DNA of 64,000 bases from Quillaja saponaria (taxonomy: Eukaryota > Streptophyta > Magnoliopsida > Fabales > Quillajaceae), in NCBI GenBank assembly GCA_029379385.1, contig CM055608.1, positions 16,738,350 through 16,802,349 on the forward strand. The letters are read 5' to 3'. How positions within the stretch are numbered: position 1 is the first letter of the stretch; each line of letters starts with the position of its first letter. Made by a program: the position numbers and the translations under genes. The notes under the pieces were generated by a model that saw only the letters and a list, made by a program, of their open reading frames with translations, had not been told where the DNA came from and did not search any database. Shown piece by piece: positions 48,701 through 60,297 of the stretch.

Positions 48701-49766
48701 AAGATAGCAAGGAAAATTCCAGTCTTATATATAACAAACTTAATACAATTGATGAGGACGAAGCTCTTAATACTTAGGAAGAGAAAACTAACAAGGACCC
48801 AAGCTTGGATCTCCTGAAATTTTTACTGATCGTGTTCAAGGGTATCATGACAAGTTTGCAGTGAGGTACTTGCATGCACATGGGGTTAGGTCTTGTTCCT
48901 TAGTAAGTATAGTTGATTTCTCCAGTTTTAGATTAGCTTAACGCTTGTTTACTGTTAAGGAAGCTCTTCTAAGTAGGAGAGGTTTTCGTTCTCCCACAGA
49001 GTTAATGTTTTGCTAATAGAAGCTTTAGGATGCTCTTTTAAACATGTTGCGTGCCCCTTTTTCTCAGTTCTTTGGGATGTGTGAAAAGAGAGATGGTAAC
49101 ACTTAGTAGAAAAATGAAATATACTGACCTGACCACTTCTCTTTGACAGGAAAGTAACAGAATTAGATATGTTGACCACTTTTAAAGATGAAATATAATG
49201 GAACAACGAAGTACAAAACTACATGTTGTGTTTCACAACAAGATGCAGCATCCACATGTTTCAGAAAGGTGGGTGGGGGTGGGGGTGGGGGTGGGGGAGA
49301 ACAGATGGACCAAACAGGTATGAGGCAGATAAATATCACACTCCATATGTATAATGGCTAAAAAGTCCCTATATATCCAAACCAACCTTGGCAGTATTGA
49401 AAACTGTACTCTTGCAGTCTGGTAATATACTCACTGACCATGCTGGTATATCATATGTTTGACCAAGGAATGTCACAGAAGCAGCTTTCTGCTCATCAAT
49501 ATTTGCAATAAATGCAGAGCACCTGGTCTGTAAGCCATACTGAGATAAATTCAATCCTTCACGACCTGTGTTTAAGCGGTACATGTGCGCCTGCAAAAGT
49601 CAATGTAGTAAAATATGGTTGAAAATGGAGTCAACAAGCTGCAGTATTTGAGATCGCCCCGTTTGCTTAACTAGTGTTTCAATGTCAAGTACTTAAATTT
49701 AGTTAATACTAGATTCATTGAATTGTTCCCCACCACCACAACTCCTCCCCCAACCCCCACCACCCC

Positions 49767-49797
<31 letters not shown>

Positions 49798-52700
49798 AAA
49801 ATAATAATAAAAAGAGAAAGCATAGAAATTTCATTGTTTTGATAAGGTAGCAACATTCTATGTCTTTATAGAAGCAGTATCACCATATTAAATGATAATT
49901 CTTGGGCATAGATTCTTATCTAAATGAAATTTACTGAAATAAATTCTCAAATTAATGTAACATACAAGAAAAATACTCTAACCATTGTACCTTCACAAAG
50001 ATGAATGATAAATATTTAATTTGCACACTCACAAACAGGAAGACTAGATTATCCAAATTGTGTAAAGGAAACAATTTAGATTTATTTCCTTTCTAGAACT
50101 TTCTGCCTCATTTTACAACAGAAATAGAAAAATCACAAGTAAAAAATCAAAGAAACTTCTCCCCATATTATCTCTCCTTTTTTCAGCAAAATTATCATGC
50201 TGGGAAGTTTTATAATCAATGGAATAGCAACAAGGACACTGAGTCAGACTTAGCACAAACCTCCTGCTTTGGTCCCAATTTTATGTATTCTGGGGACTCA
50301 CTAGCCACTAGAGCAGGCTCACAAAGCTTTATAGCAGCATGCAGATCTTTTAAATGCCCCCATTTAGGCTCACTCAGAAGACCTAGATCAAGGAAAGAAA
50401 TGTGCTTGGGCCTCGTTGAGAATATATACCAACCCAAAAATAACGAAAGCCAGCTTGCTTCAGCTAAATCAAAATCAGTACAAACAGAACAAATTGTGTT
50501 ACAAGAACCAGTTCTGCATACCATACTCATCAATCGGAGCATCATAATCATAACTTGTAATATAGAAAGGTCCCCCTGACGTTCGGCCAAAGTTTGTGCC
50601 ACCAAAATACTGCAACATTGACGTAAGCTTGTCAAGAAGCAAGGTCTCAAATCATTACAGAAACCAAAATAATTATTAGATATCATAAAACATCCATTAT
50701 TTACAAAGTCATACTGGTTTTGGAAAAAAATGTGGGTGATACATACTATTATTATTATGAATTGGCAGGTGGATTATCTTTGGAACCGCTTTATAAGAAT
50801 TACTTCTGTTGACATGAAAACTTACAAATTGGCAAGTGAATTATGTGATCTTTAAATGCTTCTGGTTTTCTAGAGAGCATATAATATGTGGGCCTTCCAG
50901 GAGTATGGAATTTACAGAACTAAAGATATCTGTGAGGCTGTAACTAAAATGATCTTAGGTTTGATGCCCATTTCTAATTGTACTTCCTTTTATTAAATTT
51001 GGGACTCTTAATTTTTATGAACTTTTAGGTGTTATTTTGCAACTCTTTTAGGAAACACATAAAAGTAAATATGTCTCAATGGACACCAAGGGAATAACAA
51101 TGTTCCCATAACGTATGAAATAAAGGATATCCCAAAAGAAGGGGGAAAGAAAAGAGAGATGGAAGCATGGAACAGTTAACATCTAAGGTTCAAAGTGTCT
51201 TAGAAGTCCAAAAAGGAGATAAGGTAATTGTTTGCAGCAGCTTTTTGTATATATCCTTGCAAATGAATTATGTCCAATTTGTACTCTTCTTCTATTGTAA
51301 AGGAACATCTCACCCACCATCTTACCATATAATAATTCTGAAAGCTTCCTCCACGTTGGAAAAAGCGTGCAACTGCAAATGCAAGGTCTTCAACAGGTCT
51401 GTGAGGCAATTTTCCGCCCCACTCTGTATACCTTGAGAAAGTCAACTCAGCAAGTAAAACAATGCATATACTTAAATGAATACATATCCCAATACTGATT
51501 ACTGTTTAAAATCATTACCAAATTAACACACTTCAAACATAAATTATAACCTTAAGTAAAAGCTTCAAATTTCTGTTAATTAATCATACTCATGGCAGAA
51601 GAGCATAACCAAAGAAAGACAGAGAGATGGAGGAAGGAAAAACGTACTCATCAAGAAAACACACCCAAAAATTTAGAAAAACTAAGGGTTTCAGGCAGAA
51701 GAATCATATGCCAAATCACAGTTATTTGAAGCTAACTAGTTGGAGCATGGTTATAATATAATTTATTAGTTTATGAAAGATAGAACTTCATTTATAACAA
51801 CAAGTCATGCTACCATCCACTTTTAGGTTGATAATCTAATAATAACATATTGGATGAGAAACTATCAGGTTGATCTACAACAATAAGATAAGAGAAAGCA
51901 AGGGGGCTACTTGGGGCGCTACCAGAAAAGAACCATCATCAAGATGGACCGCTACTTCTAGGATGAAAAGAGCTAAAATGAAATATGTGAAATCATAAGA
52001 CTCTTCATACCATCCATCCCAATTCTCTGTCCATAGTGTTGGTTTGTGATGAGAATTTGGTTTGAAACCATCACAATAATATCCATTGCATGCATCGATC
52101 TGTGGAGCAGAATAATCATCGCAGAATATCGATAATTTTACAACAATCAATCTCAAACCAATAATATTCATCAGTCCATCCAAATAATTATACAAAACCA
52201 CAATGGTTTCTTTTCAGACTAAAAAAAGGTAAAAACTTACAATATTATCAGGAGCATCAGGTTGCTTGCACATGACCCAGGGAACACCAGCACCAAGACT
52301 TAGAGCCATTTTAGCAGCCCATTTAACATATTTCTTCCCTCCCTTCCCATACGACCTTTCGATATTTCCATATTCATTCTCAATCTGATAAAATCCAGTT
52401 ATAACAAGCACCGGTAGACAGTGCAATTATCAGAAGGAGCCAACTAGATCTCAGCATATGCATGGCAAATCCACAATAAAGGGAATAAAGCCCCACCACT
52501 TATAAGCTAAATAGCGGTGTTATTAGATCTTCTCTGTTCAAAACTAGGCTACAAATTATATCATAAACTATATATAATTGTCAGGATTTAAAATGGAAAG
52601 CAGACAGAACTAGAATCAACAGTTGAAGATTGGGGTAGATGATTCCTGTTTTAATGCTTGGATACACATGAACTGGATGGGAGTAGCAATTGGTGTTTCT

Positions 52701-55700
52701 GTCCAAAATATCACCAATTAGGTAATACCTACATTTTTGGAAGCCAGCAGCGGTGATTTAAATATGTTTCCATGATGTATGGTTCTAGCATAAACTGAAG
52801 CAACAACAACACACTCTAAAGGAAATTAGACATAAAATTGCCAGCACATGTCACTTAAAATGAGACAACCTTTCTAAGAAAAGAAACACAAATAGAAGAA
52901 GGCACAATAAAAAAAATATTCCAATTTGTAATGCCAAATCTGAAATCCAAACAGGACAATGAATCTTTTTTAAATAAACTAGAATTTGATCAACAATGCA
53001 AATGAAGCAAAATTCCAAAATATAATACAACCTGCAACATAATGATTGGACCACCTTGCCAAGAAAATAGCATTTCCTCCCTCATTAGGTCCACCACCTT
53101 TTTAACAAAGTGCCGCATCTCCTCCTGGGAAAGAGAGTGTCTGATCAAGATTCTATTGGAAACAAAGTATTGGACACTACGAGCACCATAAATATTTTTA
53201 TCTAGCAATTTCTGAAATCACTGACCCCAAAAACCTGAACATATGAATATGGGTATATACATTTGTCAACTAGGACATATATGTTTGTCCTGGGAGAGCT
53301 CACCAAACCCTTACCCCTACTATTAGAACTTATTATAGACTTAAAGTGCACTACTCAATACAAAGAGGAATGCAATTAAGAAAAGGCAAAACTCAAGGGC
53401 TTTCTCTGCATCAGCCATCAGGTAATGAGTAAAAATAAGCATAATACTTGTAAAGGTAAGTTGTAGTCATTGTTAGAGCATGTTTAGTTTTAAGTTATAC
53501 TAGGTGTTAAGTCCTACATTGTTTAATCGGGCAGTAACGGTAGATTCGAAGCACATTATGCAATTCCTCATTTGTATAGGGCAACGCAAGACTAGCTACT
53601 ACTAATATAAGGTCTTGGTGTAGTCTTGGGATAATCCAAGCTACTACTCTTTCTTACTCTATATATTTTACATGGTATCAAAGTAGGTTTGATAAGTTCA
53701 ATCTTGGGGCTGTCGCCTCTCCCCTTTGGCAGCAAGCCTGAATAGTTTTCAAGTTTTTGCTGCCGTTTGCAGTTTGTCTTGGTGTTTATTGGTTGTTTGG
53801 TCCTTTGACATAACCCCAATTCAAGATTGAAGAGTTTCCAACATTCCTTGTTCGTTGATGTTTATATCACTGATTCCAAAGTTGCCTAATGTTGTTTTCC
53901 GATTAGAGAAGTTCTTGCTGGAAGTTGTTGCCAAGTGGCAATTTATGTTGGTTGTGCACCAACAAGGCACATGTTATTTGTGTCATTCTCTTTTAGGCAC
54001 ATGTTATTTGCGCTGTTCTCTTTTAGGCACGGATGAGTCAAGTGAAGTTTGATGTAATTTTTTGTTAGAGAGGTATGTTGAGAGTCTTAATAATTGGATT
54101 GTATTTATACAAGCTTGAGCATATAAATACGCTCTAGCTTGAGGGTAGTGTCAGAGTATGTTTAGTGTTAAGTTATGTTAGATGTTAAAGGCTCGCATTG
54201 CTTAGATAAACAAGTCTTATTAAGTGCGCTATTATAAATATAATGTTTTGGTGTATTCTTGGGATAATCCAAGCTACTACTCTTTATTCCTCTCTATATA
54301 TTTTACAATCATAAAGGAAAATACACTTAGAATGGAAAATCCAAATAAATCAGGAAAATGTGTCCAAGTCCTGAACATAAGAAAATGTAACTACTGATTT
54401 TAATTGTTGTAATCTACCTTGAAAGGTGCATTATCTGTTCGAAATTCAATTCCAGGGACATCACGCAACCACACTGGGAAGCCCCTGCAACATTATCACA
54501 TAGAAGATAAATGTCAAATGTTTATCATACAGGCAACTTTTTACCTCATAAACAGGATTGTACCTTCTCAGATATAGAACAAAAATTACACATAGTTAAG
54601 GTATATTGCCTAAAAGGTTGATGGTTCAAGTATCAAAAACCTCATTTCCAGTGCAAAAAAGTGTTGGTGTTGTAAGGTTAATATACATAATGGGCCAATT
54701 TCAAAACAGCTTAAGCTTTTGGAATAATTGGTAATCCAAAAAAAAATTGTCTGCTTTAATAAAATAAAAAGATTGTTGGGTTCCTTTCATCCAATATTCC
54801 AGTGGGGTGTCCCTTTCAGATTTTCAAATTTTTTGACCTTTAAGTGCAATTTTTACAGCTTTTTTCTAATCTACGGACTAAGAGAGTGCTTTTATATGTT
54901 TGTTTACTGTTTTTCATTAGTATTCTCATTAAACAAAATAGAAGATTTAAATCAGATAAGGAAAAAAAGTTGTTGCTCATGCCATCTCATAGCAGTTCAA
55001 ACCTTTGATGCCTTCCATTTCATTGGTTTCTCTATAGTCCAGTTATTTCCTATATTTATAGCTACCTTCTGTTTACATATCTAATTTCACAGAGAAATTG
55101 ACATTTGCGAAAGAAAGTTAAACAGTGCTCCATACCAAACATTAAAAATATAAATTTCATCAAACATACTGATAGCAACTATCAGCATATCATGCAACAT
55201 GCCAGGAAGATATTCGGGGTAACAGAAAAACAATACATAAAAAATTGTCTCCATCAAGAGGGGAAAAAAAGAAGAAAAAAAAAAAAACTTATATGACTAA
55301 TTGTCATAAATCATTTGGCAATGATGGTATGATCTTAATGAACAAATTTACTTTCACAAATGGAGGAGCATATTAGCATGAAAATTGTAAAACCATTATG
55401 GGAGAGAAGGTGAGACCCGAAATTCCACTCAGCACACACATAAGGGCCGATGCGAAGATGGAGATAGAGTCCAGCGTATCCAGCTAGCTTCACAAACTTG
55501 ACAAGATCGTACCGTCCTTCAAAGTTAAACTGAAGAAAAATTTAGTAGGAATAAATGTATAGAATGAAAAAGAACTACAAAAGTATCCCACCCAGGATAG
55601 GTGGAAGAAAATAAAATCTGGCACCTGTCCTCTCACAGGCTCATGCCCATTCCAGAAGACATAAGTTTGAATCACATCTGCCCCACCCTCCTTGCTTTTA

Positions 55701-57303
55701 GCAATCAGATCAGGCCACATCTAATGTCATGAAAAATGCACAAGATATGTTACCCAAAAATTCTTAGGAAAGCATAAGAAAAGAAAATCAAAATGCATCT
55801 GCCAAAAGTTCCTTCTTTATTTTTGGCATTGTAGTTTGACAAGAAACAGGAAACTGCATAAGGACCAAAGATTTAAAGAATACCAGTTTAAGAATTCATA
55901 CAAGAACTAACAAAATGAGACTTCCAGAAAGGCAAACAGTTTTCAATTAATCCTTTTTATCTCTGCAAAAGAACTTTTCAAAACCTTGGAAAAACAGTTC
56001 TATTAAGTTACCATACACTGCATGACAAGAAATTAGGTAACAACGTCCAAACTTTCCACCTGCTTCTCAAACCTTATTTTACAACCCTAGGAGGCAACCA
56101 AATCCTAAATAATTGACATCATATATTATTCAAAGGTTAAAATCCTCTCAAAATCATCTAGTATGTGTACTTTTGATAAGCTCAAAGAAAGGTTATAGCT
56201 TTAAAGGAGCTGCTTACGAGCTTAAGTGTCTGAGCACCATACTCAAGCTTGCTTTCCTGTTGAGGAGTAAGCTGTATTTCTTTTTCTTTCTCTTTTTTTC
56301 AGTAATTTTTATGAATGACATGTCACGAATTCAGAGAAACGAAGCAATAATGCAACTAGAGATACTAGCAATACTAGCAAGCTGACCTCCATGCCAATTT
56401 ACAGCCAAGTATGGCAATACCATAATCAGTTCACTTTGCAAAAGTGTTTCAGCAACTGATAAGTGTAAATTTACTTACACAGGTTGGCACGTTTTGAAGA
56501 GTTAGCCTAAGAGGATTGAATATTATCAAGCTGGAGTGAGTCTGAATCAGCCTCAGAAAACAGAGAAATGAAGTAAATTGCTAAAAGTCCTCCTCCAAGG
56601 ACTCATATCCCTTCTTGTCAAAACAAAAAGTGGCCAAAGCAAACCAGCTACCAGAAAGCCCAATGTCTCCCAAGAGATATTGATCTCTAGAGATGAGAAT
56701 GGATGATAGATACTCGGACCAAGAAGTGCTATATCAATAAACATAAACGAGCTCAAACTAAGCCGATTGTCAAGCTGTTATGCTAATTTGCACCAGCACC
56801 CAAGCCAGCTTTCAAATAAAATATTTGAATTCTGTGGCTTGAAAAAACTTGTTCATAGCTAATATTAAAGTCTATGAAAAATGAAATTAGTGAATATTCT
56901 TTTCTCTTTGCATTCAAAAGATCCCCTTGTCATCATTTCACTTCAGAATTTGTTTGTGCCAAATACCAAATAACGAAATTTACCAAGACTCAATACGTGA
57001 CAATCCAACTTCATACACTGAATTTTCTTACAGAACAAACAGAGAACAAAAAAAAAAAAAAAACAACCATGAAATACTAGGTCATTACAGGCATATGGTA
57101 GTTTGAAAATAATTGGATACCTCAGGAGTGGCACGGGGGTAGTGAATTCCAGCAGATATGAGCATGCGGCGCTTCCCGTCAATGATCAGAGCCCTGTGAT
57201 CATAGCTGACGTTGAATGGCTTGAAAAATTCAGCCGCTATAACCACAAGGTGAAGGGTTAGATACATAGAAAGAAGACGAAGCAAAGCTCTGCAAGTTAA
57301 CAT
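42116..57303 (-). CDS. BGAL9: Beta-galactosidase, GH35, BGAL9-type with SUEL lectin domain (19 coding exons, 885 aa)
   Basis: Exons (minus strand, in order): 57303-57121, 55720-55625, 55529-55417, 54484-54418, 53124-53032, 52384-52241, 52099-52011, 51431-51326, 50609-50522, 50382-50261, 49590-49387, 47924-47698, 46962-46847, 46294-46197, 44869-44759, 44215-44111, 43970-43762, 43528-43183, 42256-42116. All introns are GT-AG and the frame is open for 2658 nt. A signal-peptide-like hydrophobic start (about 1-24) precedes [14 protein letters not shown] and [14 protein letters not shown]35 catalytic residues fall in QIENEYG (acid/base about E188) and LWTENWDGW (nucleophile about E257). Galactose-binding beta-sandwich parts follow ([21 protein letters not shown]). 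A SUEL-type lectin (about 795-874) with [11 protein letters not shown] and a final VEARC closes the protein. Predicted to be an apoplastic enzyme removing beta-galactosyl residues from cell-wall pectic galactans or arabinogalactan proteins. Sequence and exon pattern point to the BGAL9 subgroup. Confidence 0.96.
45751..45784. repeat. Homopolymer (T)34 in BGAL9 intron 14
   Basis: An uninterrupted T run. The open frame across it is an artefact. Confidence 0.95.
49269..49297 (+). repeat. GGGGGT repeat in BGAL9 intron 11 (possible G-quadruplex)
   Basis: GGGT followed by several GGGGGT units gives at least four G runs separated by single T bases, the classic form of a stable G-quadruplex. The G-rich strand is the one opposite to the BGAL9 transcript sequence. 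Confidence 0.85.
49763..49801 (+). repeat. (C)25(A)14 homopolymer junction in BGAL9 intron 10
   Basis: Twenty-five C bases directly followed by fourteen A bases and then TAA repeats. The region just before it is also C-rich (CCTCCCCCAACCCCCACCA). Confidence 0.95.
53471..54307 (+). mobile_element. TRIM retrotransposon in BGAL9 intron 4
   Basis: Terminal direct repeats: LTR1 53471-53672 (TGTTAGAGCATGTTTAG ... ATATATTTTACA) and LTR2 54149-54307 (TGTCAGAGTATGTTTAG ... ATATATTTTACA). They share GGGATAATCCAAGCTACTAC and other blocks, and LTR2 is about 43 bp shorter. LTR1 is followed at once by TGGTATCAAAGTAGG, a primer-binding site close to initiator tRNA-Met. The purine-rich GAGGGTAG precedes LTR2. 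Flanking pentamers GTCAT (53466-53470) and ATCAT (54308-54312) agree at 4 of 5. The total of 837 bp, with an internal part of about 480 bp and no coding capacity, fits the TRIM class. It lies antisense to the host gene. Confidence 0.85.
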
Positions 57304-57430
57304 CTTGCTTGAGGTGATAGTGAGAAACTACTGAAAATCAAAGAGAGACACAGTATCGTGGACTTGGATGCTGAAGAAGATCGTCAGAACTGAGGACTGA
57401 GAACTAAACCATTGCTCTGAGGAACCTGTG
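57304..57430 (-). promoter_or_regulatory. Probable 5' untranslated leader of BGAL9
   Basis: The sequence directly upstream of the BGAL9 ATG on the minus strand is richer in C and T than the flanking DNA and contains no upstream ATG close to the start. The transcription start is not determinable from sequence alone, and no clear TATA box was identified. Confidence 0.35.
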
Positions 57431-57639
57431 GCAACCATGCCAACAGACAGATGAGTTGACATTGCAGTTTTCTTATTTTTTCAATAAAAAAATCCAATTT
57501 TTATTTTTTTGTCCATAAACTGAAAATCCAATTCATCAAGACATCGAGATGGGTGTGCAATGTGAGTGACATCTAATCTAATCTAATCTATATCTATACA
57601 AAAATTTTAATTGACTAAAATACCCTTACAATTCTTTAC

Positions 57640-57810
57640 TTTTACCAACTTATCCTTTAATTCGGCAAAATCTTATCCTTTAATTCTGCAAAATCTTAAA
57701 TCTACAATATATAATAAAATTAATACGTGAAAACTAAATAAATATAATGCTAACACATAGGATCGTAATATTTTGCCACACGTAAGATTGTAATATTTTG
57801 CCACGTCAAT
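57640..57810. promoter_or_regulatory. BGAL9 upstream region with short tandem duplications and a TGACGTGGC motif
   Basis: About 340-500 bp upstream of the BGAL9 ATG, two short units are each repeated once: a TTATCCTTTAATTC(G/T)GCAAAATC unit and a G(A)TCGTAATATTTTGCCAC-like unit. The last repeat contains GCCACGTCA (57800-57808), the complement of TGACGTGGC, a bZIP-type hybrid C/G-box. The preceding copy has GCCACACGT. Whether it regulates the gene is inference. Confidence 0.35.
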
Positions 57811-58531
57811 TTTTGAAAAAAAAAAAATGTCTATTTAATTAAACTTGTATATAAAAATATTTTTTAAGTAGAGCTATATAAAAAGTATTGTATAAAAAAC
57901 TAAAAAAAAAAATTTGGATGAGTTAATGTAAAAGCGCAATGAGATATTAAAAAAATTATTTGCTTTTATTTTTTTAAAAGAAGATATTAAGTATTAAAAA
58001 TATTAAAAAGACTATTTTGACAAATATTATGGTTATATTTGTCTAAATAAAATAATTATTAAATTTTATTTGAGCTTTCTTTGTTTTTTATTTACAAAAG
58101 CTTATTTTTCTAATTTCAGCTTTTAAGACTCTATAAGTCCAAAATTATTTTTTTATAAAGCTTAAAAAATAAAGCATTTATTACCAAATAGTTTTATAAA
58201 AAAACTTAAACCCAAAAGTTATTTTAAAAACTAAACCAAGCAAGGGCTGATACAAAAAAGAATAGGGAGGAATGGTAAATATATAAGTATAATTCGATAT
58301 ATAAAAATCGCTTTTACTCTATGTTTGATCACTAAACATCTCATGCCTTAAGCACAGGTATTTTCCTACTACACCTATAAATTTTGGTATAACTAAGAAA
58401 AATCATTAAATCTTAGTGAATGCAGAGCTACCAAATAAATAAATAAATAAAAACCTCCTTAGTTGAGGTGTTGAAATTATATAACTAACTCAATAATTTT
58501 TTGTCATGTCAGCTTTCAAAGAAAACTACTA

Positions 58532-58572
<41 letters not shown>

Positions 58573-59260
58573 CCTTAAATCATTCATGCCTTCCTACTTT
58601 TTCTTCTCAAATCATTTTTAATTAGTTTCAATTTTTAATTAGTTTTCAATTGCAGTTACCTAAACTTATGCGTCTATGAATTCTAATAACAAATGTTGTA
58701 TTCTCACTCCCTTTTTCTCAAGTCTCTTCCTATTACTTGACTTTTTATCTTTATGAATATAAATTGAACATTATAAATATGATTATCCTATGCCTGTCTT
58801 CCAATATACCTTAGCATATACATAGTAGTTGTTAAGATAGTATCATTAAAGATGGTACAAAGGAAGAGATAAAGTTGGTTATTCAGAGAATTGCTTGATA
58901 ATTGTAGCCATTAGTAGTAACAAGTCAAGCCCCAAAATTTTGGATAACTAAGCTTATGCATGGGAAAATGAAAGAAAAGGAGGCGAATTTTTTAAGTCTC
59001 TCAGATTTGGTAAGAGGGATTGAACTGTAGACAATGATCCTATAACAACTACTTAAAAGTATGCCAGAAAAGACAACCGGGAATCATGCTAGATTGAACA
59101 ACATATGAGCATTAACATCAGGTTATTGAGATTTGTCAGTAGAGTTGCGTATAGCTAAGAGGGTAAAAGTGACATATGTATCTTATTTATATTAATAATT
59201 TTATTTTAATATTTTCTTATGAACTCTTTACTTTATTTTTCCTTAAAAAAGTTTGATTTC
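57811..59260. other. AT-rich intergenic DNA, no gene recognised
   Basis: It contains a 36-base A run (58533-58568), short AAATAAAT repeats (about 58434-58450) and AT-rich sequence with possible decayed MITE character around 58045-58260. No protein domain or RNA gene is seen. Confidence 0.5.
58533..58568 (+). repeat. Homopolymer (A)36
   Basis: An uninterrupted A run. Confidence 0.95.
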
Positions 59261-60297
59261 AACTCATGGGTTAGGTAAAGAAAGGGAATTTATTACCTTG
59301 AAGTTAATTAAAACAAGAGAAAACTGGGGATTTATAGGCTAAAGATTAAGAGGCAGGGAATTGATAATCCTCTTGGCAGAATAGGGACTTGGCAACTCTT
59401 GAGGTGGTGAGGCGGTGTACTATTGTGTGGAAGGAAAGAAGGAAAAATAGAATAAATAAAGATAAAGTACATAGTCAAAGGTTAAATGTAAGTTTGTGGT
59501 GTACATTTAACTTATATATATATATATCACCACTAGTTTCTAGATTTTTCTTTTATTTAAACACTTATTATTATTCTTTTGTTACTACAGTTTATATAAT
59601 TAAATTTCAAGTCTCATGCCAACTAATAATGTGGTAACAAAATTTTTAATTCTTATATTACATGTATATATATATATATATCTATAAATATAAATATTCA
59701 TCAAATCATAATAAATTACGCACAACAAAACGTAAAAATATTGGGTAATAACTCTCCCTCCTTAAAAGGAATTTGTCTCGAATTTCAACAAAATGGATAT
59801 GGGTAACTCGTTTATTAAATTCAATTAAATAGATATGGATATTATTGTTTTATCACATTCTTAGATTCTCGAGGGGCTTCTTGTTCACCATAATATTTTC
59901 AAACAATGTTCATAAGCAGAGTATTCTTCGTTTATCAAGTTCTTATCCTAAACCTATAAAACATAAAATTTCTCAGGTCATAATCCTGAGACTTGTGGGT
60001 TATGGGCCCACCAAGCTTCTGTTGTATCACTCTGATCAAAGCCAATATTATGTTATCTTATACAACTCACAACACGACCAATACATGTCATTATGTCTAA
60101 ACAAACACAAATGAATTAAAGATACATATATCATATAAGGTCAATGATAGTACATTAGAGAATCACAATTTGAAGTTTCAAGATGAATTAGAATGTATCA
60201 CTAAGTCCACATACGCCCCGAGTAACATACGCAAATAAAGCAAAAATGTCCCATATTTGCAGTCACAGGCATCTAAATCTAAGCTCTGATACCAATT
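59261..60297 (-). mobile_element. Internal remnant and U3 end belonging to LTR copy D
   Basis: Read on the minus strand from 60297, ATT and then TGGTATCAGAGC (60294-60283) form a perfect initiator-tRNA-Met primer-binding site. About 520 bases later comes TAAGGAGGGAGAG (59763-59751), a polypurine tract, followed by TTATTACCCAATAT, which resembles the LTR start of copies B and C. So 59748-60297 is an internal region of only about 550 bp, and 59261-59747 is probably part of the second LTR, truncated. No gag or pol is found. The outer border is uncertain. Confidence 0.5.

Noticed and set aside
49671..49856. Minus-strand frame with poly-Gly
   Set aside because: It is produced by the (C)25 tract inside BGAL9 intron 10.
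50283..50579. 98-codon plus-strand frame
   Set aside because: It is the antisense shadow of BGAL9 exons 9 and 10, whose minus-strand frame matches the family.
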